48,239 nucleotides of DNA from positions 1 to 48,239 of the forward strand of contig NZ_PVZB01000042.1 of assembly GCF_003002025.1 (NCBI RefSeq). Reading direction: 5' to 3'. The notes under the pieces were generated by a model that worked only from the letters and a program-made list of their open reading frames with translations, was not told the origin of the DNA and did not search any database. Positions 36,688 to 45,397 of this stretch are shown one piece after another (position 1 is the first letter of the stretch; each line of letters begins with the position of its first letter). This stretch comes from Paraburkholderia sp. BL25I1N1 (lineage in GTDB: Bacteria; Pseudomonadota; Gammaproteobacteria; Burkholderiales; Burkholderiaceae). Position numbers and translations under genes: made by a program.

Positions 36688-37419
36688 ATGAAACTAGTTG
36701 ATACCCGCGCGTGGCGGGCGCTGCAGTATGGATCGATTGTGCTCGCGAGCAGCACGCTCGTCGCATGCGGAGGAGGCGGCGATTCGCCACGTTCGACTAT
36801 CAAAGGAACGGTAGCAGTCGGCGCTCCGGTGGCCAACGGGGCCATCCAGATGAGCTGTAAGAATGGCTCCAGCAACGCGACTTCAGATTCGAACGGAGCA
36901 TATTCGAGTACGTTTCACTTCGACGGCCCATGCCTGCTTACGGTCACAAGTGGTTCAATCGTCCTCAATTCATTTGCCGCCGGTGCGGGGACATACAACA
37001 TTACGTCGCTTACCCAGCTACTCTTGAGCTATCTGGCTGGACAGCTCGGCACGACGCTCAACGGTCTGATTGCCGGCATCACGACCAATTCGACCTACCA
37101 GAGCGCGCTGACGAATAGCACGGTGATAGCAAATGCAGAAAACGCGGTGGCGCGACTGATCAAGAGCATGTATGGCGTAACGTTATCAACAAACTCGTTC
37201 TTGACTGTATCGTTCACCCCGGGCCAACCAGGGGCAGACGCGGATCTCGACGCCCTGCTGACCGCCGGTGCAATTACGAGTAACGGCCAACCCACCGCAG
37301 CGCTTGCCAGCGCGGCGCTTGCTGCGGGCGCTGCGGCACCCATTTCAGGCACCGGTGGCTCATCTACCCCGACCGGCGGAACAGGCGGAACGGGCGGAGC
37401 CGGTGGAACCGGGACGTAG
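36688..37419 (+). CDS. Predicted outer-membrane lipoprotein, Gly-rich tail
   Basis: A 243-residue lipoprotein. The start at 36688 has GGAGAAG just upstream and gives a signal with lipobox L24-V-A-C27 followed by GGGG, which does not signal inner-membrane retention. Residues ~37-90 (IKGTVAVGAPVANGAIQMSC..., SDSNGAYSSTF) resemble a carboxypeptidase-regulatory-like beta-sandwich. Two further cysteines could pair. The mature part is Thr/Ser/Ala-rich and ends in a low-complexity Gly-Thr tail (GGTGGTGGAGGTGT). Its location directly after the YjbH-like gene suggests a shared envelope function. No specific role is known to me. Confidence 0.7.
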   Translation: MKLVDTRAWRALQYGSIVLASSTLVACGGGGDSPRSTIKGTVAVGAPVANGAIQMSCKNGSSNATSDSNGAYSSTFHFDGPCLLTVTSGSIVLNSFAAGAGTYNITSLTQLLLSYLAGQLGTTLNGLIAGITTNSTYQSALTNSTVIANAENAVARLIKSMYGVTLSTNSFLTVSFTPGQPGADADLDALLTAGAITSNGQPTAALASAALAAGAAAPISGTGGSSTPTGGTGGTGGAGGTGT

Positions 37420-37482
37420 AAAAGATGGTGCGCGATGAGGCTTGCAAGCTCGTTCCCACTCGGGAGTAAGTCGAACGGGGCC

Positions 37483-37519
37483 GCGGGCTACGCTCGATTT
37501 TTGACGAGCGTACGCCCGC
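37483..37519. terminator. 14-bp-stem hairpin after the lipoprotein gene
   Basis: The arm GCGGGCTACGCTCG (37483-37496) pairs with 37505-37519 with a single bulged C (37513), around an 8-base loop. It lies 64 bases after the lipoprotein stop and could end that transcript. There is no T-run after it, so it may act with Rho or stabilise the 3' end. Confidence 0.45.
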
Positions 37520-37962
37520 ACAGTACGCTGCGAAATGTTGACCTGCTGTTCAGTGGCGACGCACTTCAATCGCGAGTTCATCATCCTGCTCGTGCGTTGA
37601 TAAGCGCCCGCAACTGACGCCGTCGCGAGCGAGTTGCCTGACGTCAGTTCCGGCGCTGGGCAATCGGACATACGTTTCGACGAGAACACTTTGCCTTTGC
37701 CGGTCAAGCTTAAGCAACGATTCAGGTTCGGGCGCGCATTCGTGGTTGTACTTTGCCATGATGCGAGCCCTGTGTGGACAGCTCGCTACAACCGATATCT
37801 GGCGGAGCATTGCAGTTCAGCTTGTCCACCCGCGCCAGGACTGCCGATCATCCCGGACGAATAGATTCGATGGCAGCAACTTATCGGCCCTCGCCATACC
37901 AGACCGTCAATCAGGCTGACATGCAGACGTCACTATTTGCGTCACAGCCCTTCAAGGCAGAT

Positions 37963-37991
37963 TTGCAATCGTCTGTTCAATTTGTTATGAT
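37963..37991 (+). promoter_or_regulatory. Sigma-70-like promoter candidate without a clear gene
   Basis: TTGCAA (37963-37968), a 17-base spacer and TATGAT (37986-37991) form a good -35/-10 pair on the + strand. Downstream there is no convincing + strand gene before the minus-strand gene at 38259-38864. It could drive a small RNA or an antisense transcript, or be a chance match. Confidence 0.3.
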
Positions 37992-38258
37992 TTTTATAGT
38001 GACTTGCGTGGCAAAACCGTCGCAAGTAGAAGGGGGCCGGTTCCAACGGGTCGTACCGGCAGGAGGCATCGACAGGCTACCCCGTCGCCGATAACCGACA
38101 CGCGCGGCGCGTACGTGATGATAAAGACGCAGGCTAAAAAGTACTGTAAATGCACAACCCGCAAACGAATGGGAAAGCCAGCCGATTCGTGGCTGCAATC
38201 CGACCCGTCAAGAGTGGTAACGGACAGCTTTGGTTCCGCATGCCCCTGCGCGAATCAG

Positions 38259-38864
38259 TCAGATCTGTTTGCGCCGCTCGCTCGGGGGCACCTCGTCTCC
38301 GTGGTCGACTATCGAGTCGGCTTGTCGTGTCGTTGGCAATACCGCTAGCATGCCTTTCATCGTGTAGAGCATGATTAGCGCGCCCGCGAAATCGCCTACG
38401 AACATGGCAAAAAGACGTTCGGCAATGTTCTCCGTGTCGCCTTGCAGAGCAAACCAGATGTGGTGCAGAAGCGGATTCACTACTGAATATGCGAAGGCAA
38501 GAACAAGAAGCCGCTTGGGCGTGAGATTCGTCAGCGACGCACGTAGTTTATAGCGCTCCAGCGCAAGCCGGTAGACCGCATACGGCGCCACCGTCGCAAT
38601 GATCCCCCCCGCAAATGAGCGAACGGGGTCTTGCGGAAAGAAGTAAAAGAAGTCAACCAGCCAGCTCGCGATGAGCAGGCCGATTGCGCCGTCGCCGCCT
38701 AACAGCAATATGCTCAGAAGCCGGACGCCAGATGGCAAGTAAATCCAGTTCACACCACGCACGAACTCAGTGTGCGTGAAGATTTCCTGATTGATCCATA
38801 GCGACAGCATGAAGACGACCGCGGTGCCGACCACCGACCAGAAATGCAAACGTAAGCTAGACAT
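38259..38864 (-). CDS. Polytopic membrane protein, MASE1-like
   Basis: A 201-residue protein with five or six membrane segments (first at about residues 8-28, VVGTAVVFMLSLWINQEIF) and the stretch NWIYLPSGVRLLSILLLGG, which resembles the N-terminus of MASE1 sensor modules (W-x-P-x-G...). No enzymatic or signalling domain follows, only a short polar tail after residue 178. The family role is unknown. It is divergent from a MarR-like regulator 93 bases away, which may control it. Confidence 0.65.
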   Translation of the reverse strand: MSSLRLHFWSVVGTAVVFMLSLWINQEIFTHTEFVRGVNWIYLPSGVRLLSILLLGGDGAIGLLIASWLVDFFYFFPQDPVRSFAGGIIATVAPYAVYRLALERYKLRASLTNLTPKRLLVLAFAYSVVNPLLHHIWFALQGDTENIAERLFAMFVGDFAGALIMLYTMKGMLAVLPTTRQADSIVDHGDEVPPSERRKQI

Positions 38865-38957
38865 CGAGGTAGAATAAAGATCGCCCGGATCGACTGAGCA
38901 GCATCATAGCCCATCCATCGGTCAGCGTGCGACCGACCCTGTATTTGAGCGTAATCC

Positions 38958-39305
38958 ATGACGCGCCCTGCCGACCTCTACCTCCGGTTTCTGCAACTTG
39001 CCGAAGCGCTTCGCGGCCTGCCTTCGCTGCCGTTGCTCGACCCGCTGGAAGAGCGGATTCTGGAATTCGTCGCCCGCGCTGCCCAAACCAAGGACCGGCT
39101 ATCCGTCAGAGACCTGATGGGGGTGAGCGAACTCGGCTCGCCGGCCACTTTGCATGCCCGTATTACATCCATGCGCGACAAGGGCTGGATCATGCTGTCT
39201 GACACCGAGGACGCACGGCGCAAACAGATCGAACTTACGCAAGCCGCTCTGCGCCATTTTGACAAGCTGTCAGAGTGTCTCGTGAAGGCCGCAAAGAACG
39301 CTTAG
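38958..39305 (+). CDS. Small winged-helix (MarR-like) regulator
   Basis: A 115-residue protein with a winged-helix region: LEERILEFVARAAQTKDRLS, DLMGVSELGSPATLHARITS as recognition helix, and MRDKGWIMLSDTEDARRKQI as wing with the D-x-x-D/R-R-K pattern of MarR proteins. The N-terminal dimer helices are shortened. It is divergent from the membrane-protein gene at 38259-38864, and the 93-base gap is the obvious site for control of both. Confidence 0.75.
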   Translation: MTRPADLYLRFLQLAEALRGLPSLPLLDPLEERILEFVARAAQTKDRLSVRDLMGVSELGSPATLHARITSMRDKGWIMLSDTEDARRKQIELTQAALRHFDKLSECLVKAAKNA

Positions 39306-39311
39306 CGTTCT
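39295..39311 (+). terminator. Hairpin overlapping the stop codon of the MarR-like gene
   Basis: AGAACGC (39295-39301) and GCGTTCT (39305-39311) pair around TTA and include the TAG stop. A pyrimidine-rich stretch follows. It is a plausible weak terminator. Confidence 0.35.
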
Positions 39312-39700
39312 GTCTCCTCTAGAAGTCTTCGGTAAATTGCACACGGGCAAGCCCTGATACCACGCCAGGTCTAACTACGGACGCTCGTTGGTGCAGACAG
39401 CTATCAAAAAATATCACGCAGGCCCGTTGCGAAACCCGTCTGATTGCTCCGACCCGGTAATGCAATTGTCGGCGCCGCTCACTTTGTTGAATCGATGGTG
39501 CCGCATGCTTCCAGGGGGTTGCAATAGCGAATACTCCGCACGCACCGCCATCATATAGCAGCTACTCGAGGCAGGGGTGCAGCCCGTAGTCGTTGCATTG
39601 CGCGTGCATCCAATAACTCGAATATTGCCGCAACAAAAAACCCGCCCGCAAGCACGCATATCTTGCAAGCTCACAGCGACATCGTTATACTTTTTATAAC
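39306..39700. other. Intergenic region
   Basis: No gene is supported. The last 25 bases before 39701 are A/T-rich (TTATACTTTTTATAAC), as in a promoter close to the following start. Confidence 0.35.
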
Positions 39701-40051
39701 ATGAACCTGAGAGAGCTTACACAGATGGAAAGCACCGCGCCGACCGGCATATTTGTCGCGGCACCGCGTATTGGCAGTCGGGTCGCAGGTCGGTGGCTAG
39801 CGTCTTATCCAACATTTCAAGACTCCTTGCGGCGCAGCGAAACATCATTCGGAAAACTTCCGCGACACGCAAGAATGGCAGCACTCAAACGCACTACGGG
39901 AGACGCAGTGCGGGACCCGACTGCTGCGACAGTGCTCGATGACATTGGTGCGTCGTATGTGGAATTGTCCACATGCCTCGTAGAAGATGCCGTTGAGTGC
40001 TATCTCGCAACCCCAGACAAACAGTGCAAACTCGCATACCGTCCGGAATAA
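39701..40051 (+). CDS. Hypothetical protein, unrecognised
   Basis: An open frame of 116 residues, MNLRELTQMESTAPTGIFVA at the start. An internal ATG at 39725 preceded by GAGAG is an alternative start. No signal, membrane segment or domain is evident. Codon use is mixed, so coding status is uncertain. The following fragment at 40060-40277 may have been part of the same region. Confidence 0.35.
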   Translation: MNLRELTQMESTAPTGIFVAAPRIGSRVAGRWLASYPTFQDSLRRSETSFGKLPRHARMAALKRTTGDAVRDPTAATVLDDIGASYVELSTCLVEDAVECYLATPDKQCKLAYRPE

Positions 40052-40059
40052 CGAATTGC

Positions 40060-40277
40060 TTGATGACGTCGTCGAACAGATTGTAGGCATAAGCCAGCCT
40101 CACGTTGCGAGGCCGCCATGCTTACTTCTACCGGGGCAGGGTGTTTTCCTTGACGGCTGGATGCGATTTTTCTCATATCGCGCGCGAGGCGACAGAACTA
40201 TTCCCCTGCTTGCCATCGACTGGAAAAGTTTCCAGGAATGTCTCTGTTCCATTCCTTCAAGAAGCGTAGTTGCATGA
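40060..40277 (+). pseudogene. Fragment with ParB-like fold signature, low confidence
   Basis: One frame reads LLPGQGVFLDGWMRFFSYRA followed by RGDRTIPLLAIDW, a pattern like the ParB/sulfiredoxin-type segment in which a buried value or ID precedes D-G-x-x-R and I-P. It has no start of its own, and overlaps the end region of the 39701 frame in another phase. It could be a remnant of a plasmid-partition-like gene. The match is by eye only. Confidence 0.25.
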
Positions 40278-40456
40278 ATTCAAACGCCGTTTGCAACGGC
40301 GGCACACTCAAAAATCGGAATGTCGACTCAGCTGTTAATCCGGCCAACTACGCCTACAGCCGAACGATTACTCATAGATCGCTAGCAACGTCCATCGAGC
40401 TCGAAATCGCTCTTCCAGGCGTTAGCGTATTCGACCGCGTGATAGTGACGCCGCCG

Positions 40457-40539
40457 TCATTTGCGTAACGCACATCCATAACAAAACGATAGGGCCTCGA
40501 AACAGGCTTTGCGGACCAAAACATTCTGGGGAAAGATAA
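40457..40539 (+). promoter_or_regulatory. Upstream region of regulator copy 3, shared with copy 2
   Basis: TCATTTGCGTAAC at 40457-40469 and later matching blocks (TTTGC-G, AACATTC) correspond to the region before the copy 2 start. The inverted repeat of copy 2 is not conserved here. GGGGAA lies just before the ATG. Confidence 0.4.
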
Positions 40540-41580
40540 ATGGAGCTGGCACGCACACCGCCGCGATACTCGCGGCAAACTACCGCACCGACGCAAGTAA
40601 GAGCGATGACTCGCGTCGACATCGCGCTGTTCAATGGATTTGCACTGCCAGAGGTCGCAGCAGTAATCGAGATCTTCCAGAAGGCAAACTCGCTTGTTGC
40701 CGCGCAGCGGCCGGGTCGTGCACGCTACGACGTCTCGCTGCTTTCGGCCGCGGGTGGGCGCATCGCCAGTTCATCATCAGTATTTGTCTGGACCGACGAT
40801 GTCCAGTCGCACCGCGGTACGAACGACACGCACCTGTTGTTCATTGCCGGCGGGGCTGAAGTACAGCAGGCGTCACGCGACGAACGCCTAAGCAACTGGC
40901 TACGTCGCAGGCATCCATTCAGCGAGATCGTGCACCCCATTGCGGAAGGCCGGCTGATTCTGGAGGCGGCCGGCCTTCCCAGTCGCTACTGTCAGATACA
41001 GTACGGCGGTCACGAGCCATACAGCCCGCATCCGGCGCAGTCGTTGACAGAAGCGCCGGGCGCCGTATCAACGGCGCTGCGCATCGTGGAAGAGAATCTC
41101 GGGTCCGATCTGGCGCGGGAGGTTGCGGCGTCGATCGTGCCCCAGCATCACTCGCCGTTCACTTCGCCTAGCACGCCCAGCGTGGCAACACAGATCAGTG
41201 AGAAGATCATGGCATCTGCACGCTGGCTGGAGGCGAACGTCGATCTTCCCGTTTCAATTGATGATGCGGCGCAGGTCGCGGCGATGAGCGAGCGCAACTT
41301 CCTGCGCCGCTTCAAGAGTGAAATCGGCATGACACCCTCCGACTATCTCCTTCGAGCGCGTCTGAATATGAGCTGCCGGATGCTCCTCGACTCGAGTCTG
41401 CCGATCGATAAGATCGCGCGACGCTGCGGTATCAGCGGCGGCGGCCGGCTGGCCAAACTGTTCAGGAAGTATCTGGCGACAACACCCACCGACTATCGGA
41501 ATTTGCAGGCACGCGCCTACGGGCCGCCTGTCCCAGCACGCACGACTCGGTCCGTCCCATCGGCGGGTAACCGCACATGA
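40540..41580 (+). CDS. GATase1-like / AraC-type transcriptional regulator, copy 3
   Basis: A 346-residue close paralogue of the regulator at 32025, with the same domains: DJ-1/PfpI-like from VDIALFNGFALPEVAAVIEI and AraC helix-turn-helix units SIDDAAQVAAMSERNFLRRF and LPIDKIARRCGISGGGRLAKLF. It also lacks the elbow Cys (PIAEG). The C-terminus has about 20 extra residues. It converges with the TonB-dependent receptor gene (174-base gap), which makes that receptor one candidate target, without direct evidence. Confidence 0.88.
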   Translation: MELARTPPRYSRQTTAPTQVRAMTRVDIALFNGFALPEVAAVIEIFQKANSLVAAQRPGRARYDVSLLSAAGGRIASSSSVFVWTDDVQSHRGTNDTHLLFIAGGAEVQQASRDERLSNWLRRRHPFSEIVHPIAEGRLILEAAGLPSRYCQIQYGGHEPYSPHPAQSLTEAPGAVSTALRIVEENLGSDLAREVAASIVPQHHSPFTSPSTPSVATQISEKIMASARWLEANVDLPVSIDDAAQVAAMSERNFLRRFKSEIGMTPSDYLLRARLNMSCRMLLDSSLPIDKIARRCGISGGGRLAKLFRKYLATTPTDYRNLQARAYGPPVPARTTRSVPSAGNRT

Positions 41581-41753
41581 CACTGTCGCCTCAAGTGTTC
41601 GCGACGCGTTGCCAGAAAGGATTTGCATTTTGATTCAGGACCAGCAAACTGACACGGCGTCTTTGTAGCGTCGCCTATTCAATGTGACAAACCCACGCTT
41701 GCAATGAATCGAATGCCGGTAGGAGCTTGACCGCAGTCGCCGGCAATGTCCGC

Positions 41754-44048
41754 TCACCAATAGTAGGTCACCTTCACGCCGAAGGTTCGCGGCGCAGCGA
41801 ACGCATATCGATAGGAGTCGTCGAATGAGTATTCTTCAGCCGCCATATACGTAAGTGTGTTTGTGACATTGCGCACATAGGCAAGCACTTCGAAGTCCTT
41901 GCCATTCGGGACATAGGTCGCCGAAAGGTCTGCGGTCAATCGGGGTTTCTCGTAGTCGTCGCCGTAATTGAATACCGTGAAATGCTGGCTGCTCTGAAAT
42001 TTTGCATCCACCCGTCCGATCAGGCGGCCGGACGGCACTGGCCAAGCGTGCTCGATACCGAGACCGACTGACCATGTTGGACTTTGCGGTGGTGCGTTGC
42101 CAGCGAGCTGCACATTCTGCCCTCCATCACCTTCCACAAGAAAATCCGTGAAGCGCGCGTGCAGCCAGGCCACGGAAAGATTGATCTTGCCGATCGGCTC
42201 AATCAACGCCAGCACGTCGGTATCCGCGCCATAAATTTGCGTGCGTCCGGCATTGACGATCTTCGTGCCGACTTGCCCGTTCGCAAACGGCACCAACTGC
42301 GAGATCTGTTGGCCGGTGTAGTCGTAATCGAACGCGCTGGCATTGATTTGCAGCCGCCCGCTGAGCCAGCGCGTCTTTGCGCCCAGCTCAACGCCCTTGA
42401 CCGTTTCGGGTGCGTACGGTCCCGCCGATGAAAACCCGCCCGCCTTGTAGCCGGTGTCGTATCGCATATAGGTCATCACCACAGCACTCGGCGACCATTG
42501 TGCCGCAAGATGCACCGTCGGCTTCGACCACGAACCGGAGTTGTCCTGCGACACATGGGTGTAGGTCAGCGGCTGCGCGCTTGAATCCGCGAAAAAGTAC
42601 TCGCCAACGCGACTCTTTTCGTCCCAGGTCATTCGAAGGCCGGCCGTCAGCTTGACCTTATCCGTGAGCTCAAACGATGTCTGTCCGAACGCGGCTGTTG
42701 AGGCTGTATGCAGGTCGTAGGCGAATGCGAGTGTTGGCAGATACATGCCGCCCGCGAATGGTGCCACGTTCGCGCTGTAGAGGGACGACGACTCCTCGAA
42801 GTACGACGCGCCTGCCTGCCACGACCAGCGCGTGTCGCCGAGGGATGCCACCCGCAATTCGTGATTCTGCGTTTTCGGATATTCGTTCTGCTGATACGAC
42901 ACCGGTGCACCAGGGCTCGCGCTGCTGTCACCATCGTGGTGGTACGCCAGGCTGTCGTACCCTCCTGTGTAACTTAGCTCAACTGCGGGAAGGTCGTAGG
43001 TGAAGCTCCACCGTGCGAGCGTGTCCGAAATATTTAACGACTGCGGCGTAGCGTATGTGAACGTGCGCGGATCATCAGGAAACTGAGGTTTCTCGTGAGA
43101 CACGCTCTCATCGGCATTATAGACGTACGGGATGTCGAGCGACACCGGACCAACGCCCCTCATCGTGGTCTGCTGCACGGTAAACAGCACGTGGAACTCC
43201 CGGGACGGTTCCACGGCAACGGAGAGGCGGCCAGAACGCGTGTTTTCGTCGTCGCCATCGGACTGCGGCGCATTGTTCAGATACCCGTCGTGTCGACGCG
43301 AGACCACTGCGACTCGAAACTGCACGGCATCGTTCACAGGAACATTCAACATTGCGGCGAGATTGCGGGCGTTGTAATTGCCGAGGTCAATCGACGCGCT
43401 ACCTTCCACATCCTTTGCAGGCTTAGCCGTGACGATGTTAATCAGCCCGCCGTTGGCGTTGCGCCCATAAAGCGTGTTCTGCGGTCCGCGCAACACCTCG
43501 ATGCCTTCGAGGTCGTAGAGTGTTCCGCTTAGCGCGTACGGACGGTTGACTGAACTGCCGTCGGTCACTACCACCACCGCGGGATCGCCGACCTCGGTCA
43601 CATCGCGGCTCGAAATGCCACGGATCGTGATGACCGGCACCACCGTCTGCACCTGTGCGAAGTTTACGTCCGGCGCAATTGTACTCAGGGACTTGAGGTC
43701 GCTCACACCGAGACCCTCGAGCCTGACTCCGCCATATACGCTCATGGCCACCGGCGTCTTCTGTTCCAATTCAGGCTTCTTTTCTGCCGTCACGACGAGC
43801 GGCGGAAGTTGGTCCATGGCTAGCTTATTCTGGTGGTCAACGTGAGCCTCGGGTGGCGGCGGAGCGGTGGCGGCCTCTGCCCCCGACGCCCATGACTGCC
43901 CGCCCAGGCAAAAGGCGATGACACTTGTCACACCGCAAAGCAGGCGCGGTAAGCGGCGATGCTCTCTCGTTGGATGAATCAGTGGTGGTCGCAGATTTTC
44001 TGAAGATATGAATACTTTCGTCACGGGGCCACATACAAACATCATCAT
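41754..44048 (-). CDS. TonB-dependent outer-membrane receptor
   Basis: A 764-residue receptor. The signal-like segment is about residues 33-56 (LPRLLCGVTSVIAFCLGG...), followed by a Pro-rich linker. PPLVVTAEKK is a TonB-box-like stretch. The plug domain shows SVYGGVRLEGLGV, ITIRGISSRDVTEVGDPAVV and GIEVLRGPQNTLYGRNANGG. The 22-stranded barrel follows and ends in FGVKVTYYW with a terminal aromatic. It would take up a siderophore, sugar or other large solute using TonB energy. The substrate cannot be told. A 22-base palindrome lies about 300 bases upstream of the start. Confidence 0.92.
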   Translation of the reverse strand: MMMFVCGPVTKVFISSENLRPPLIHPTREHRRLPRLLCGVTSVIAFCLGGQSWASGAEAATAPPPPEAHVDHQNKLAMDQLPPLVVTAEKKPELEQKTPVAMSVYGGVRLEGLGVSDLKSLSTIAPDVNFAQVQTVVPVITIRGISSRDVTEVGDPAVVVVTDGSSVNRPYALSGTLYDLEGIEVLRGPQNTLYGRNANGGLINIVTAKPAKDVEGSASIDLGNYNARNLAAMLNVPVNDAVQFRVAVVSRRHDGYLNNAPQSDGDDENTRSGRLSVAVEPSREFHVLFTVQQTTMRGVGPVSLDIPYVYNADESVSHEKPQFPDDPRTFTYATPQSLNISDTLARWSFTYDLPAVELSYTGGYDSLAYHHDGDSSASPGAPVSYQQNEYPKTQNHELRVASLGDTRWSWQAGASYFEESSSLYSANVAPFAGGMYLPTLAFAYDLHTASTAAFGQTSFELTDKVKLTAGLRMTWDEKSRVGEYFFADSSAQPLTYTHVSQDNSGSWSKPTVHLAAQWSPSAVVMTYMRYDTGYKAGGFSSAGPYAPETVKGVELGAKTRWLSGRLQINASAFDYDYTGQQISQLVPFANGQVGTKIVNAGRTQIYGADTDVLALIEPIGKINLSVAWLHARFTDFLVEGDGGQNVQLAGNAPPQSPTWSVGLGIEHAWPVPSGRLIGRVDAKFQSSQHFTVFNYGDDYEKPRLTADLSATYVPNGKDFEVLAYVRNVTNTLTYMAAEEYSFDDSYRYAFAAPRTFGVKVTYYW

Positions 44049-44714
44049 TCACAGTCATTGGAGGCAAGGCACGCACATTCGGCACGCGGCAAAGCGGGAG
44101 GTGCCCAAGGTAGTGGAAAGATCAATATGGTGTTCGCACAGTAACGACAAAGAACTCCGGCTGACCTGCCCGTCTGGGCTGCGGATTGTCTCACGGGATT
44201 GCCATTCGATACCGGGACGCCGACATGTTTAACAAGCGCGACATTGAGGCCGCAGGCGTCAGCTCAGGGCGACGCCGCGCGAAATGCACATTGAGAATAC
44301 GGCAAAGCTTATCCGAATATGAGTTGACCGGCGTGCGCATCTATTGATAAATCTATATTAATCAACAGAATAGCGCTTCACTTCACTCCGCGGATAGCGG
44401 ACTACACGCGCACATGTGCGAACTCAGAGAATCACTCTGCGGCCGGGGCGGCGGCATGCAAATAGCTTGTCTAACTCCTTCCACGCGCATTAACGACCTC
44501 AAGTCGTTCAGACCTATATTCGGCCGATTCGACATCGCTTATCGCACCAGAATCGCCAGGATGACCATGTCTTCATGTCCTGCTCAGTCGACATTTTGAC
44601 CCTGCGCCGCTTGCGTCGGTCGCATATTCCAATCGCATAGGCTCGCCTTGGGCCTTTCGAGGAGCACTTCTTTGAGGCAATCCCCCGCCCCCGCTTGACG
44701 CCGGGCATATCCGC
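44049..44714. other. Upstream region of the TonB-dependent receptor
   Basis: No supported gene. It contains an A/T-rich palindrome at 44344-44365 and, near its right end (about 44580-44710), sequence homologous to 28313-28440. Confidence 0.4.
44344..44365. promoter_or_regulatory. 22-base A/T-rich palindrome, operator candidate
   Basis: Nine of eleven base pairs match in this near-palindrome, with arms TTGAT and ATCAA at the ends. It stands out from the surrounding GC-rich DNA and lies about 296 bases upstream of the TonB-receptor start. It does not look like a standard Fur box. Confidence 0.4.
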
Positions 44715-44807
44715 TCACGGCAGGTTCTTCTTGGAACGCACCCATTTGTCTCCCAGCGGATGGTCTATCGCGCATAAGTTGGCGTTGCGGATAATAGCAA
44801 TCGACAT
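44715..44807 (-). pseudogene. Remnant of the small gene also found at 28355, copy 2
   Basis: A 30-codon frame beginning MSIAIIRNANLCAIDH and ending KWVRSKKNLP, matching VRNMNLYIVD... W-R-F-K-K-K-C-L-P of the 28.4 kb copy. It stops early here. The downstream flank aligns with that of the other copy. A second ATG lies 3 bases upstream (44810). Confidence 0.4.
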
Positions 44808-44810
44808 CAT

Positions 44811-45205
44811 TTTGAACTCTCGAAGTTAAATTCCGCACTCCTCGGCAGATCCCCAGATCCCGTTGCGCAATACTGCGAAACATATAGCCCGTTGCGCCGT
44901 TTTTTCGTTTTTTCGGTTAGTTCGGACCAATGCGTACAACTTGGCCAACGCTACGTGCGCTTGAAACATTCGCGCCTGCACCTTTATGCACCGGCCTTCC
45001 CACTCCCGCAAACCCTCACCTTTCCTGTGGTCAGGATAATCCCGATTACAAGGCCGCCCGAGTCCGCAAGTGCACGTCAGAGCGAGACATTCTGTTACCG
45101 ATGCGGCGTACCGATGTGAACCGTCTTTGCGTGCCAGTTCATGTCGCGCTCGATGCCATGCAGCGCGGCAAGGCAAGCTAAACGCAGTCGACACTATGCC
45201 AGGCG
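44811..45205. other. Non-coding or degraded stretch
   Basis: Open frames on both strands overlap without agreement. A 195-codon Arg-rich minus frame (44826-45413) has no credible features. Nothing further is supported. Confidence 0.3.
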
Positions 45206-45397
45206 ATGATCCTGAGCGGGCTGCTGGCCGGTGCGTGCGGCGACGTCGTCGCCTTCGCACAGTTGCGTAGCGCCGAAGATACCTTCTCCGCCGCGTTTGA
45301 CCGCAGTCGTGCGTCAGGCGTCTCGCTAACCGATGACGACGGCTTCGGGCAGTTTGCATTGACCCGCGCGACAAACAACGACAGCTACAGCGTATAA
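45206..45397 (+). CDS. Small hypothetical protein or gene fragment
   Basis: A 63-residue frame starting MILSGLLAGACGDVVAFAQL and ending in an acidic/polar part (SLTDDDGFGQFALTRA). Codons are strongly G/C-ending, as in real genes of this genome. It may be the 3' part of a longer gene whose upstream half has decayed. No family is recognised. Confidence 0.3.
   Translation: MILSGLLAGACGDVVAFAQLRSAEDTFSAAFDRSRASGVSLTDDDGFGQFALTRATNNDSYSV

Larger units (their letters stand above)
37420..38258. other. Intergenic region with hairpin and promoter-like sequence
   Basis: Holds the hairpin at 37483-37519 and a good sigma-70-like pair at 37963-37991. A 69-codon minus-strand frame (37550-37759, beginning MAKYNHECAPEPESLLKLD) looks partly coding but is not recognised. 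No other gene is supported. Confidence 0.35.

Noticed and set aside
36688..37419. Gly-Thr repeat tail as a CRISPR or satellite repeat
   Set aside because: It is a short low-complexity coding tail of the lipoprotein. No regularly spaced repeats with spacers exist in the window.
38004..38348. 114-codon + strand frame after the orphan promoter
   Set aside because: It is Arg/Cys-rich with no homology, and overlaps the end of the minus-strand membrane-protein gene.
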